64,000 nt of DNA from JAENWD01 sp963837165 (GTDB lineage Bacteria > Acidobacteriota > Vicinamibacteria > Vicinamibacterales > JAENWD01), in assembly GCA_963837165.1 (NCBI GenBank), contig CAWIMD010000002.1, positions 186,001-250,000 on the forward strand, read 5' to 3'. The notes under the pieces were generated by a model. The model had not been told where the DNA came from. It made no database searches and saw nothing but the letters and a program-made list of their open reading frames with translations. The first letter of the stretch is position 1. Every line of letters starts with the position of its first letter. The position numbers and the translations under genes are program-made. Of the stretch, positions 26,981 to 33,912 are shown in pieces.

Positions 26981-27114
26981 GGATCTGGGGGATCTGGGGG
27001 ATCTGGGGATCTGGGGATCTGGGGATCTGGGGATCTGGGGATCTGGGGATCTGGGGATCTGGGGATCTGGGGATCTGGGGATCTGGGGATCCGGGGGATC
27101 TGGGGATCCGGGGG
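26981..27114. repeat. 9-bp tandem array (GGATCTGGG)n
   Basis: About 14 units of GGATCTGGG with G-number and C variants at both ends. It is not a CRISPR: there are no spacers. It stands at the truncation point of the ADOP remnant; in that frame it would encode a Pro-Asp-Ile-Pro-rich repeat. Confidence 0.95.
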
Positions 27115-27169
27115 TAATTGCCCAGCAAGTCGCCAATTTTGTGCAGGGTAAAAATTTAGCATTTTATGC

Positions 27170-27205
27170 TGGACACGGTGAATTGGTGCTGCTATGTTTT
27201 TAGCA
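27170..27205 (+). promoter_or_regulatory. Promoter and BlaI-type operator upstream of the HEAT-repeat genes
   Basis: -35 TGGACA (27170-27175), 17-bp spacer, -10 TATGTT (27193-27198), overlapped by palindrome TGCTA-N6-TAGCA (27190-27205). The same layout with the same spacing stands upstream of blaI at 29432-29467. Operator identity is inference from the shared design. Confidence 0.7.
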
Positions 27206-27265
27206 CTGTGGCGGCAAGGCTCCCACTTCGAGGGCCGGGACGCGCTTCAGTCCAGGAGGAATGCC

Positions 27266-28633
27266 GTGGTGCGACAAGCCGGTGCGTGGGCGCTGACCTT
27301 GAGCCTCGTGGCGGTCCTGCCCCTCCTGATCGAACGGCCGCCGCATGAGGCCGCGGTGGCAGCGGCTGCAGCCGTCGTCCCGGAGCAGTCGCCGGCCGCC
27401 AGCACGCCGAGCCGCCCGGTGCAGTCGCTGACCGCAGGGCTGTCCGCGACCGACGCGGCCGCCCGCGCGACCGCCGCCTGCGAGCTCGGTGAGCGCGGCG
27501 CCGATGCCATCAGCGCGGTGCCGTCGCTCGTGGCGCTGCTCGCCGACGACGCACGGGTGGACGATATCGAATGCGGCGACACCGAGGGCGGCGGAGCCCG
27601 GTGGCTCGCCGGCGGCGACCTGCGCCAGTGCGCCACGTCTCCGGCGCGTGAATCGGCTCGCGCGCTCGCGCGGATTGGCGCCGACGCCGTGAGGCCGCTC
27701 ATCGCGGCGCTCTCGGACGTGCGGGCGACGATGCGCCGGTACGCGGCGGTGGCACTGGGACTGATGCGCGATCACGCGGCCGCGCGGCCCGCCCTCGCCC
27801 GGCTCGAGTCCACGCTCGGAGACGACGACTGGCAGGTGCGGCGCAGCGTCGTGTGGGCGCTGGCCGAGGTGGGCGATCGAGGTGTCGCCTCACCGATCAC
27901 CGCGCGGCTGAGGGAAGACGCGCACCCGCGCGTCCGCGAGATGGCCGCCCACGGGCTCGCCAGCCTCGAGGACCCGCACGTGGCGCCCGCCCTCGTTGCG
28001 GCGCTGACCGACGAGGACTGGGGCGTTCGCCGCGAAGCCGTGCACGGTCTGGGCGACCTCCATGCGGCTGCCGATCTGGACGCCATCCTCGGCCGCCTGG
28101 ACGACGAGCATCCCCGTGTCCGCGAGATGTCGGCGTGGGCCCTCGGCGAGATTGGCGACCACCGCGCCGCGCCCGGCCTTCGCCGCGCGCTGCGGGACCG
28201 CGAGCCCGACGTGCGCCACCAGACGGCGTGGGCGCTTGGCGAGCTGAAGGACGAAGGCAGCGCCGCCGCGCTGGCCGACACGCTCCGTCACGATGCCAGC
28301 GCGGAGGTGCGCCACATGGCCGCCTGGGCGCTGGGCGAGATCCACGCGACGGCGGCGGTCTCGGCGCTCGTGGCGGCGCTTCGAGACGACGACGGCCGCG
28401 TGCGCGACATGTCGGCCTGGGCGCTCGGCGAGATCGGCAGCAGCGACGCCATCGACGGTCTCATCGCGGCCTTGAAGGACAGCGATTGGAAAGTGCGCGC
28501 CAAGGCGGCCTGGGCCATCGGCGAGATTGCCGACCGCCGGGCCACCGAGGCGTTGACGGCCAGCCTGAAGGACGAGCACCCCGAGGTTCGCAAGATGGCC
28601 GCCTGGGCGCTTGCCGAGGTCAGCGGGCGCTGA
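27266..28633 (+). CDS. Exported/membrane-anchored HEAT-repeat protein
   Basis: A 455-residue protein with an N-terminal hydrophobic segment (residues 6-22) that could be a signal peptide or anchor, an Ala/Pro-rich linker, and then about ten PBS-lyase-type HEAT repeats of about 31 residues ending at the C-terminus. The repeat core is VRxMAAWALGEI; repeats are very even, suggesting recent duplication. HEAT arrays are protein-binding solenoids; no catalytic residue is seen. A stretch near residues 100-130 (DDIECGDTEGGGARW) breaks the repeats. GTG at 27266 (or 27269) has AGGAGGA upstream. It is followed by a second HEAT gene 27 bp on and is preceded by the BlaI-type operator. Confidence 0.85.
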   Translation: MVRQAGAWALTLSLVAVLPLLIERPPHEAAVAAAAAVVPEQSPAASTPSRPVQSLTAGLSATDAAARATAACELGERGADAISAVPSLVALLADDARVDDIECGDTEGGGARWLAGGDLRQCATSPARESARALARIGADAVRPLIAALSDVRATMRRYAAVALGLMRDHAAARPALARLESTLGDDDWQVRRSVVWALAEVGDRGVASPITARLREDAHPRVREMAAHGLASLEDPHVAPALVAALTDEDWGVRREAVHGLGDLHAAADLDAILGRLDDEHPRVREMSAWALGEIGDHRAAPGLRRALRDREPDVRHQTAWALGELKDEGSAAALADTLRHDASAEVRHMAAWALGEIHATAAVSALVAALRDDDGRVRDMSAWALGEIGSSDAIDGLIAALKDSDWKVRAKAAWAIGEIADRRATEALTASLKDEHPEVRKMAAWALAEVSGR

Positions 28634-28660
28634 CGCCCGCCCATTGGAGGATTCGTGACC

Positions 28661-29416
28661 ATGTCTCTGCGCTCCGCCGTGATCGTCTTCCTGACCGCTC
28701 CCCTCGTGGCTGGCGCGGCGCTCGCCGCCGGCGGCCAGAGCCCGGCACCCGCGCCGGCTCCGGCCCCCACGCCCACGCCGACCCCGGCCGTGGCGCCGCG
28801 TGCGATGTCGATGCCGATGCATCTGGCGATGCCGATGCCGATGCCGATGCCCATGCCGACACCGACACCGACGCCGATGGTCTACGCCTTCGCGCATGGC
28901 CGCCACGAGCGCGGCTCGCTCACGCTGCCGCCCGCCACCGTCACGGCGCTCCAGGAGGCGGTGCACGACGAGGACGCCGACGTCCGCCAGCAGGCGCTCG
29001 CGCTGCTGAGCCGTCTGCAGGCGGGCGTTCCGATCGACACGCTGCTCGGCGCCGCCAGGGATTCCGACGCCGACGTCAGGCAGATGGCACTGGGCCTGCT
29101 CGGCGAGTCCGATGACCCCCGCGCGACGCCCGCGATTCTCGCCGCCGTCGGCGACAAGGACACCGATGTCCGGCAGCAGGCGCTTGCCGCGCTCGGCGAG
29201 CGCCAGGATCCGGCGGCAGTCGACGCGCTGCGGAAGGCGCTGCACGACCAGTCCGCCGACGTCCGCGAACAGGCGGCCTATGCGCTCGGCTCGACCGGCG
29301 ACCCGGCCGTCGCCGACGCTCTCACCGCCGCGCTGAAGGATCCGGTGCCCGATGTCCGCCGGGCGGCGGCCATGGGGCTGGCCGCACTGGCCGAGGGCGG
29401 GCGCCATCGGCACTGA
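28661..29416 (+). CDS. Exported HEAT-repeat protein with Pro/Met-rich linker
   Basis: A 251-residue protein with a signal peptide (MSLRSAVIVFLTAPLVAGAALA), a Pro-Ala and Pro-Thr linker, an unusual run of Met-Pro dipeptides (about residues 48-72), then about six HEAT repeats (VRQQALALL, VRQMALGLLGE, VRQQALAALGE, VREQAAYALG, VRRAAAMGL). The Met-Pro run comes from a CCGATG-type microsatellite. It could bind metal or simply be a slippage product. The ATG at 28661 has GGAGG 10 bp upstream. It probably is cotranscribed with the first HEAT gene; the blaI-blaR1 unit begins 92 bp downstream with its own operator. Confidence 0.83.
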   Translation: MSLRSAVIVFLTAPLVAGAALAAGGQSPAPAPAPAPTPTPTPAVAPRAMSMPMHLAMPMPMPMPMPTPTPTPMVYAFAHGRHERGSLTLPPATVTALQEAVHDEDADVRQQALALLSRLQAGVPIDTLLGAARDSDADVRQMALGLLGESDDPRATPAILAAVGDKDTDVRQQALAALGERQDPAAVDALRKALHDQSADVREQAAYALGSTGDPAVADALTAALKDPVPDVRRAAAMGLAALAEGGRHRH

Positions 29417-29431
29417 GCATGCCGTGACGCG

Positions 29432-29467
29432 TGGACAGGAACGATCCAATCTGCTAATTTGTTAGCA
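29432..29467 (+). promoter_or_regulatory. Promoter and operator of blaI-blaR1
   Basis: -35 TGGACA (29432-29437), 17-bp spacer, -10 TAATTT (29455-29460), overlapped by the perfect palindrome TGCTAA-TTTG-TTAGCA (29452-29467). BlaI-type repressors bind such dyads over the -10, so autoregulation is expected. Confidence 0.75.
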
Positions 29468-29508
29468 CTGGCTGCCGCCCGCGGGGGCCGGCAGGGAGCA
29501 TCGCCACC

Positions 29509-29895
29509 GTGCCCAAGAGCCTTGGAAACCTGAGCCGCCGCGAGCGGCAGATCATGGACGTCCTCTTCCAGAGGAGCCGCGCCACCGCCGCCGAGGTGCA
29601 GGAGGCGCTGCCCGAGCCGCCCAGCTACTCGGCGGTCCGCGCGCTGCTGCGGATCCTGGAAGAGAAGGGACATATCCGCCACGAGGCCGACGGACCGCGC
29701 TACGTCTACCTGCCGCGACACGACCGCGACAAGGCACGCCAGTCGGCCATGCGTCACGTGGTCCAGACGTTCTTCAACGGCTCGACCGGCGACGCGATCG
29801 CGGCGCTGCTGGGGTCGGACGGTGGACGCTTGTCGGCGGAGGAGATCGACCGGCTGGCCATCATGATGGATCAGGCCCGCAAGGAGGACGCATGA
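29509..29895 (+). CDS. blaI: BlaI/MecI/CopY-family transcriptional repressor
   Basis: A 128-residue winged-helix repressor. LSRRERQIMDVLFQRSRATAAEVQEAL and PPSYSAVRALLRILEEKGHIRHEADGPRYVYLPRHDRDKAR are the classic BlaI N-terminal domain; the C-terminal dimer helices follow (AMRHVVQTFFNGSTGDAIAALL). In S. aureus the partner BlaR1 peptidase triggers cleavage of BlaI. Here the GTG at 29509 has AGGGAG upstream, and the stop shares an ATGA with the M56 peptidase gene. The upstream palindromes suggest it represses both its own unit and the two HEAT genes. Confidence 0.94.
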   Translation: MPKSLGNLSRRERQIMDVLFQRSRATAAEVQEALPEPPSYSAVRALLRILEEKGHIRHEADGPRYVYLPRHDRDKARQSAMRHVVQTFFNGSTGDAIAALLGSDGGRLSAEEIDRLAIMMDQARKEDA

Positions 29896-32078
29896 TCACC
29901 CACGATGCCGGGGCGCTCGCGGCCCTGGGCACGCTCGCCCTGCGCGCGACCGTCGTGCTGACCGCGGCCTGGCTGGCCGCGAGGCTGGCGTCCGGCCGCT
30001 CGGCCGCCGTCCGACATGCCGTCTGGGCCGCGGGCCTGGCGTCGATCCTCGCGCTGCCGGTTCTGACGGGCGCGTTGCCCACGTGGGAGCTTCGCGTGCT
30101 GCCGGCGGATTCCTCGGGCAGCCCGAGCACCGGCGTCGAGCCGGAGCGGACGATGGCGGCCGCGCCGGCCGCGCCGCGCGTGCACCACTCCGCCACGACC
30201 GCTACGCCGACGGCGGCACTGGCCGCGCCCACGCCCGTCGTGGCCGGGCCGTCCACGCCGGCGCCAAGCGCGTGGACGCCTGCCACGCTCCTGCCGTGGG
30301 CCTGGGTGGCATGGGCTGTCGTGGCCGCGGCTCTGATGCTGCGCTATCTGGCCGGCATCGCGATGGTGGCGCGGATGACGCGGCGCGGCGCGCCGGCCGC
30401 CGGGGTGCGCTGGCGCGACGAGATCGAGGTGGCCGCCGCGGCCGTGGGCCTCGCGCGCGAGCCGCGCGTCGTGCTCTCCTCCGAGGTTTCGGTACCCTTC
30501 ACCTGCGGGTTCCTTCGCCCGGCGCTGGTCCTGCCGCACTCGGCGGACACCTGGACCGACGAGCGCCTCCGCATCGTCCTGCTGCACGAGCTCGCGCACG
30601 TGGCCCGGCGCGATTGCCTGGTGCAGGCGGTCTCACATGCCGCCTGCGCTCTCTACTGGTTCCACCCGCTGGCCTGGCTTGCCGCGCGGCGGCTGCGCGC
30701 GGAGCGGGAACGCGCCTGCGACGACCTGGTGCTGCAGGCAGGCACTCGCGGCGCCACCTACGCCGAGCATCTGCTGGAGATCGCCCGCGCCGCCGTCCGG
30801 CGCTCGCCGCGGCTCGCGGGTGCCGCGCTGGCGATGGCGCGGCCGTCCGAGCTCGAGGGACGCCTGCTGGCCATCCTGGACGGCCGCCGCGATCGCGGCC
30901 GGTCGCGCCGCACCGTGTCCTGGCAGCTGCTGATCCTTGGCGCAGTGGTGCTCCTGCCGAGCGCAACGGTGCGCCTCGTGGCGCGTGACGCCGCCGCGGC
31001 GGTCATGCCGGCTCCCGAGGCGGCTCCTCAATCCGCGTCCGACGCCGCAGCTCAGGGCGCGACGGCGACCACGACGCAGACCGTGGCCGTGACGCACGAG
31101 TCACCCCACGGTCGAGGCGCCGGTGTGGGACACGGCATTGGCGACGGGGTCGCGGAGGGCGTCGCCGGCGGCGTGACCCGCGGCGTCGTCGCAGGCGTCG
31201 CCTCGGGCGTCGCCGAGGGCATCGCTGGCGGCGTGGCGGGCGGGGTTGGCCAGACGGTCGTCGCGGCGCTTGCCGGATCGGACGACGACGAGCAGAAGAC
31301 ACTGCCGCCGGCGGTACTGCAGGGACTGACCGAGGCGCTGAAGGACAGCGATGCCGAGGTGCGCAAGCAGGCGCTGCGCGCGCTCGCGCGCTTCCACTCG
31401 CCCGAGGCCTACGAGGCGTTCTCCACGGCGCTGAAGGACAGCGACCCGGAGATTCGGCAGCAGGCGGTCTTCGCGCTCGCCCACCTGCACGACGCGCGTG
31501 CCGTCCAGCCGCTCACCGGCATGCTTCGGGACGGCGACGCCGACGTGCGGCAGCAGGCCGCGTTCGGGCTCGGGCAGCTTCGCGCGAAAGAGGCCGTCCA
31601 GCCGCTGATCGGGCTGCTGCACGATCCGAACGACGACGTGCGCGAGCAGACGATCTTCGCGCTGGGTCAGATTGGCGACTCGTCGGCCGCGTCCGCCATT
31701 GCCGGCGCGCTGACCGACAAGGCCGACGACGTGCGCCAGCAGGCGGCGTTTGCGCTGGGGCAGTTCGGCGATCCGGGCGGGGTGCCAGGGCTGGTGGTGG
31801 CGCTCGCGGACAAGGCGCCCGAGGTGCGGCAGCAGGCGGCGTTCGCGCTGGGACAGATTGGCGACGACCGCGCGCTCGACGCGCTGACCGCCGCGCTGAA
31901 GGATCCGAACGCCGAGGTGCGTGAGCAGGCGATCTTCGCGATCTCGCAGATTGCCGGGGGTGGCAGACACCACCCCCGGGCCATCCAGCCGCCACCGCCT
32001 GCGGCGGCCGCGCCGGCGGTGGCACCCACTCCGAGGCCGGCCGGAACGCCGGTACCGCCGCCTCCGCAGCCGCGCTGA
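29892..32078 (+). CDS. BlaR1-type M56 metallopeptidase fused to HEAT repeats
   Basis: A 728-residue membrane protein. Residues 10-26, 42-58, 136-152 and 345-362 are transmembrane; between the last two is the M56 zinc-peptidase domain with the HELAH motif near residue 232 and ERACDDLVL. Instead of the beta-lactam-sensing domain of BlaR1, the C-terminal half has a 60-residue Ala/Gly/Thr linker, a (G-V-x-x-G-V) run (VGHGIGDGVAEGVAGGV), seven or so HEAT repeats (VRQQAAFALGQ) and a Pro-rich tail. In BlaR1 that end is outside the membrane, so the HEAT domain may sense a periplasmic protein. The ATG overlaps blaI. Confidence 0.9.
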   Translation: MITHDAGALAALGTLALRATVVLTAAWLAARLASGRSAAVRHAVWAAGLASILALPVLTGALPTWELRVLPADSSGSPSTGVEPERTMAAAPAAPRVHHSATTATPTAALAAPTPVVAGPSTPAPSAWTPATLLPWAWVAWAVVAAALMLRYLAGIAMVARMTRRGAPAAGVRWRDEIEVAAAAVGLAREPRVVLSSEVSVPFTCGFLRPALVLPHSADTWTDERLRIVLLHELAHVARRDCLVQAVSHAACALYWFHPLAWLAARRLRAERERACDDLVLQAGTRGATYAEHLLEIARAAVRRSPRLAGAALAMARPSELEGRLLAILDGRRDRGRSRRTVSWQLLILGAVVLLPSATVRLVARDAAAAVMPAPEAAPQSASDAAAQGATATTTQTVAVTHESPHGRGAGVGHGIGDGVAEGVAGGVTRGVVAGVASGVAEGIAGGVAGGVGQTVVAALAGSDDDEQKTLPPAVLQGLTEALKDSDAEVRKQALRALARFHSPEAYEAFSTALKDSDPEIRQQAVFALAHLHDARAVQPLTGMLRDGDADVRQQAAFGLGQLRAKEAVQPLIGLLHDPNDDVREQTIFALGQIGDSSAASAIAGALTDKADDVRQQAAFALGQFGDPGGVPGLVVALADKAPEVRQQAAFALGQIGDDRALDALTAALKDPNAEVREQAIFAISQIAGGGRHHPRAIQPPPPAAAAPAVAPTPRPAGTPVPPPPQPR

Positions 32079-32083
32079 GAGCC

Positions 32084-33442
32084 CTACTTCGCGCTCTTCG
32101 GAACCCGCACCTCCGTGGAGGACGTCGCCACGTTGCCGGCGGCGTCCGTGCACTGGACCGTCAGCGTGTAGACGCACTCGCGGCCGCTCTTGGACTTCGA
32201 CGCGCGCAGGCTGGCCGTCATCGGGCCGGTGACCAGCATGTCGGCCTGCGGAGCGTCGCCGCCCGAGATGCCCACCAGCTGGCAGGTGGGTGACTCGCCC
32301 GAGTCGTCGCTGGCGCTGACCGAGAGAGTGACCGGCACCATCTGGTTGTTCGGCGGCCAGAGCGTGTCGGGCGATGCATGCACCGATTCGATGACTGGCG
32401 CGGTCACATCCGCGTCCTCCTCGGACGTGATCGTCAGCCGGAACGCGCGCAGGGCGCCCTCCAGGCGGCCGTCGCCGACGACCACGCCATGGTCGTTCAC
32501 GGCATACGCCGTCTCCAGCACCCACCCGGATGCCGGATCGATCAGGTCGTTGAGGTCGGTGAGCGTGCCGCCCTGCCACATGCAGGCGTGGGTCGCGCCG
32601 GCCGCCGTCCTCGACATTCCGACGATCGTCCCATTGTTGCTCACGGCCAGCGCCTGGCTCAGCGTGCCGCCCAGCGTGCCGAGGTCCACGGCCGTCGCGT
32701 CGCTGGTCCACGCCGTCGCGTGCGCCTGGTTGCTGACGTTCATCGAGTAGCCGACGACGAGGCCGGCATCGTTGATGCCGAAGGCGCTGCCGAAGTTGGC
32801 GCCGAGCGTCGCGAGCTGGTGCAGGGTGCCGTCGTACCGCACGGCGAAGGTGAGGTTCGAGGCGTCGCGCGAATTGCCGACGACCACGCCCGCCGCGTTG
32901 ATCGCGTTCGCCGAGCTGAGCTTGCCGCCGCCGGCCAGATCCCCCATATCTTCGGCCGGCAATCCGGGCGTCTGGCGGAAACCGTGGGTCACGCCCGACG
33001 GGTTCTGGAAGCCCGCCACGACGCCGGAGGCGTTGATCGCCTGCGCGGTCGCCTGCGTGGCGCCCGCCAGATAGGGCACGTCGGTGAACGTGTTGCTCGC
33101 CGAGTCGTAGCGGAATGCGTGCGTGAGGCCGCCGGCGTCGTAGTACCGGCCGGTGACGACACCGCCGTCGTTGACCGCCAGCCCGTCGAGGCTGCTCGCG
33201 CCGAGCGGCAGGGGCACCATGGCGGGCGTGGCCATCTGACTGAAGCCGAAGTCCACCGCGCCGTCCACGCCGAAGCCCGCGGCCAGGCCGTTGCCGTTGA
33301 GGCCACGCGCGTGCGTGGCGAATCCCGCCGGCCCGATCTCCTCGATCGTGACGGTCGGTCCGGCGGCCCTGAGGACGGGCGACGGGCTGCCGGCCGCAAT
33401 GCCCAGCGCCAGGATGCCGGTGAGGGTCCAACGTGATTGCAT
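32084..33442 (-). CDS. Exported HAF-repeat protein with C-terminal Ig/HYR-like domain
   Basis: A 452-residue protein with a signal peptide (ILALGIAAGSPSPVLRAAG), then seven or so repeats of about 45 residues containing HAFRYD, AINASGVVVG and YAVNDHGVVVGD, the pattern of extracellular HAF-repeat proteins (beta-propeller-like). The last 100 residues hold VTAPVIESVHASPDTLWPPNNQMVPVTL and CVYTLTVQCTDAAGNVATSSTEVRV, an HYR/Ig-like domain frequent in exported acidobacterial proteins. Function unknown, probably surface or secreted. It is convergent with the BlaR1-HEAT gene (5-bp gap). Confidence 0.85.
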   Translation of the reverse strand: MQSRWTLTGILALGIAAGSPSPVLRAAGPTVTIEEIGPAGFATHARGLNGNGLAAGFGVDGAVDFGFSQMATPAMVPLPLGASSLDGLAVNDGGVVTGRYYDAGGLTHAFRYDSASNTFTDVPYLAGATQATAQAINASGVVAGFQNPSGVTHGFRQTPGLPAEDMGDLAGGGKLSSANAINAAGVVVGNSRDASNLTFAVRYDGTLHQLATLGANFGSAFGINDAGLVVGYSMNVSNQAHATAWTSDATAVDLGTLGGTLSQALAVSNNGTIVGMSRTAAGATHACMWQGGTLTDLNDLIDPASGWVLETAYAVNDHGVVVGDGRLEGALRAFRLTITSEEDADVTAPVIESVHASPDTLWPPNNQMVPVTLSVSASDDSGESPTCQLVGISGGDAPQADMLVTGPMTASLRASKSKSGRECVYTLTVQCTDAAGNVATSSTEVRVPKSAK

Positions 33443-33631
33443 GGCAGACTCTCCGCGGCTGGGGGCGCCAGCTCAAGGGGCAAGGCCCGTGCCCGGGGGC
33501 CTCGATCCGCCTAAATACTGCCCTCTGCGGGAGGTTGCGCCGATCCTGGCCCATCGGCACGGGTGGCGGCGTGTGCCAGGACGGGACACACTGCTACCAG
33601 GATTGAGATCCGTCGCCTTGCCGGGCCCTGG

Positions 33632-33784
33632 AACATTCGGAATCCCGAGACCGAGCGCCTGGCGACGGAGTTGGCCCGACAGACCGGCGAAACCGAGACG
33701 GCGGGAGTGACAAAGGCGCTGCGCGATCGGCTCGCCCGGGTCCGGCGCGAGCGATCCAGTCGCCGGCCCACCGGGCCGGCTTGA
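33632..33784 (+). pseudogene. VapB antitoxin remnant
   Basis: The frame encodes NIRNPETERLATELARQTGE and ALRDRLARVRRER, a close match in pattern to VapB antitoxins of the PSK-type family (usually starting M-x-LNIKN). No start codon with a ribosome site precedes it in frame, and the residues before it (RRLAGPW) do not fit, so the first residues are gone. Confidence 0.7.
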
Positions 33785-33900
33785 ACTACGTCGATTGCTT
33801 CTCGTGCGCCCTCGCGATGGCGTCCGGCGAACCGCTCCTGTTCAAGGGAGACGACTTCGGGCACACGGACATCGCGATCGTCAGTCGGCCGCCCGGCTGA
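33781..33900 (+). pseudogene. VapC toxin remnant (C-terminal 39 residues)
   Basis: The frame encodes NYVDCFSCALAMASGEPLLF and KGDDFGHTDI, the C-terminal PIN-domain end of VapC (family LNFGDCFSYALA...LLFKGNDF). The N-terminal three quarters, including the first acidic residues, are missing, and it overlaps the end of the VapB remnant. The stop at 33898-33900 is 12 bp from the ftsH stop. Confidence 0.75.
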
Positions 33901-33912
33901 CCGCTACGCCAT

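Noticed and set aside
26981..27114. CRISPR array
   Set aside because: Contiguous 9-bp units without spacers; a simple tandem repeat.
31101..33560. 819-residue leftward frame across the BlaR1-HEAT and HAF genes
   Set aside because: Most of it is antisense or a wrong frame of supported genes; only the HAF frame (32084-33442) has signal peptide and repeats.
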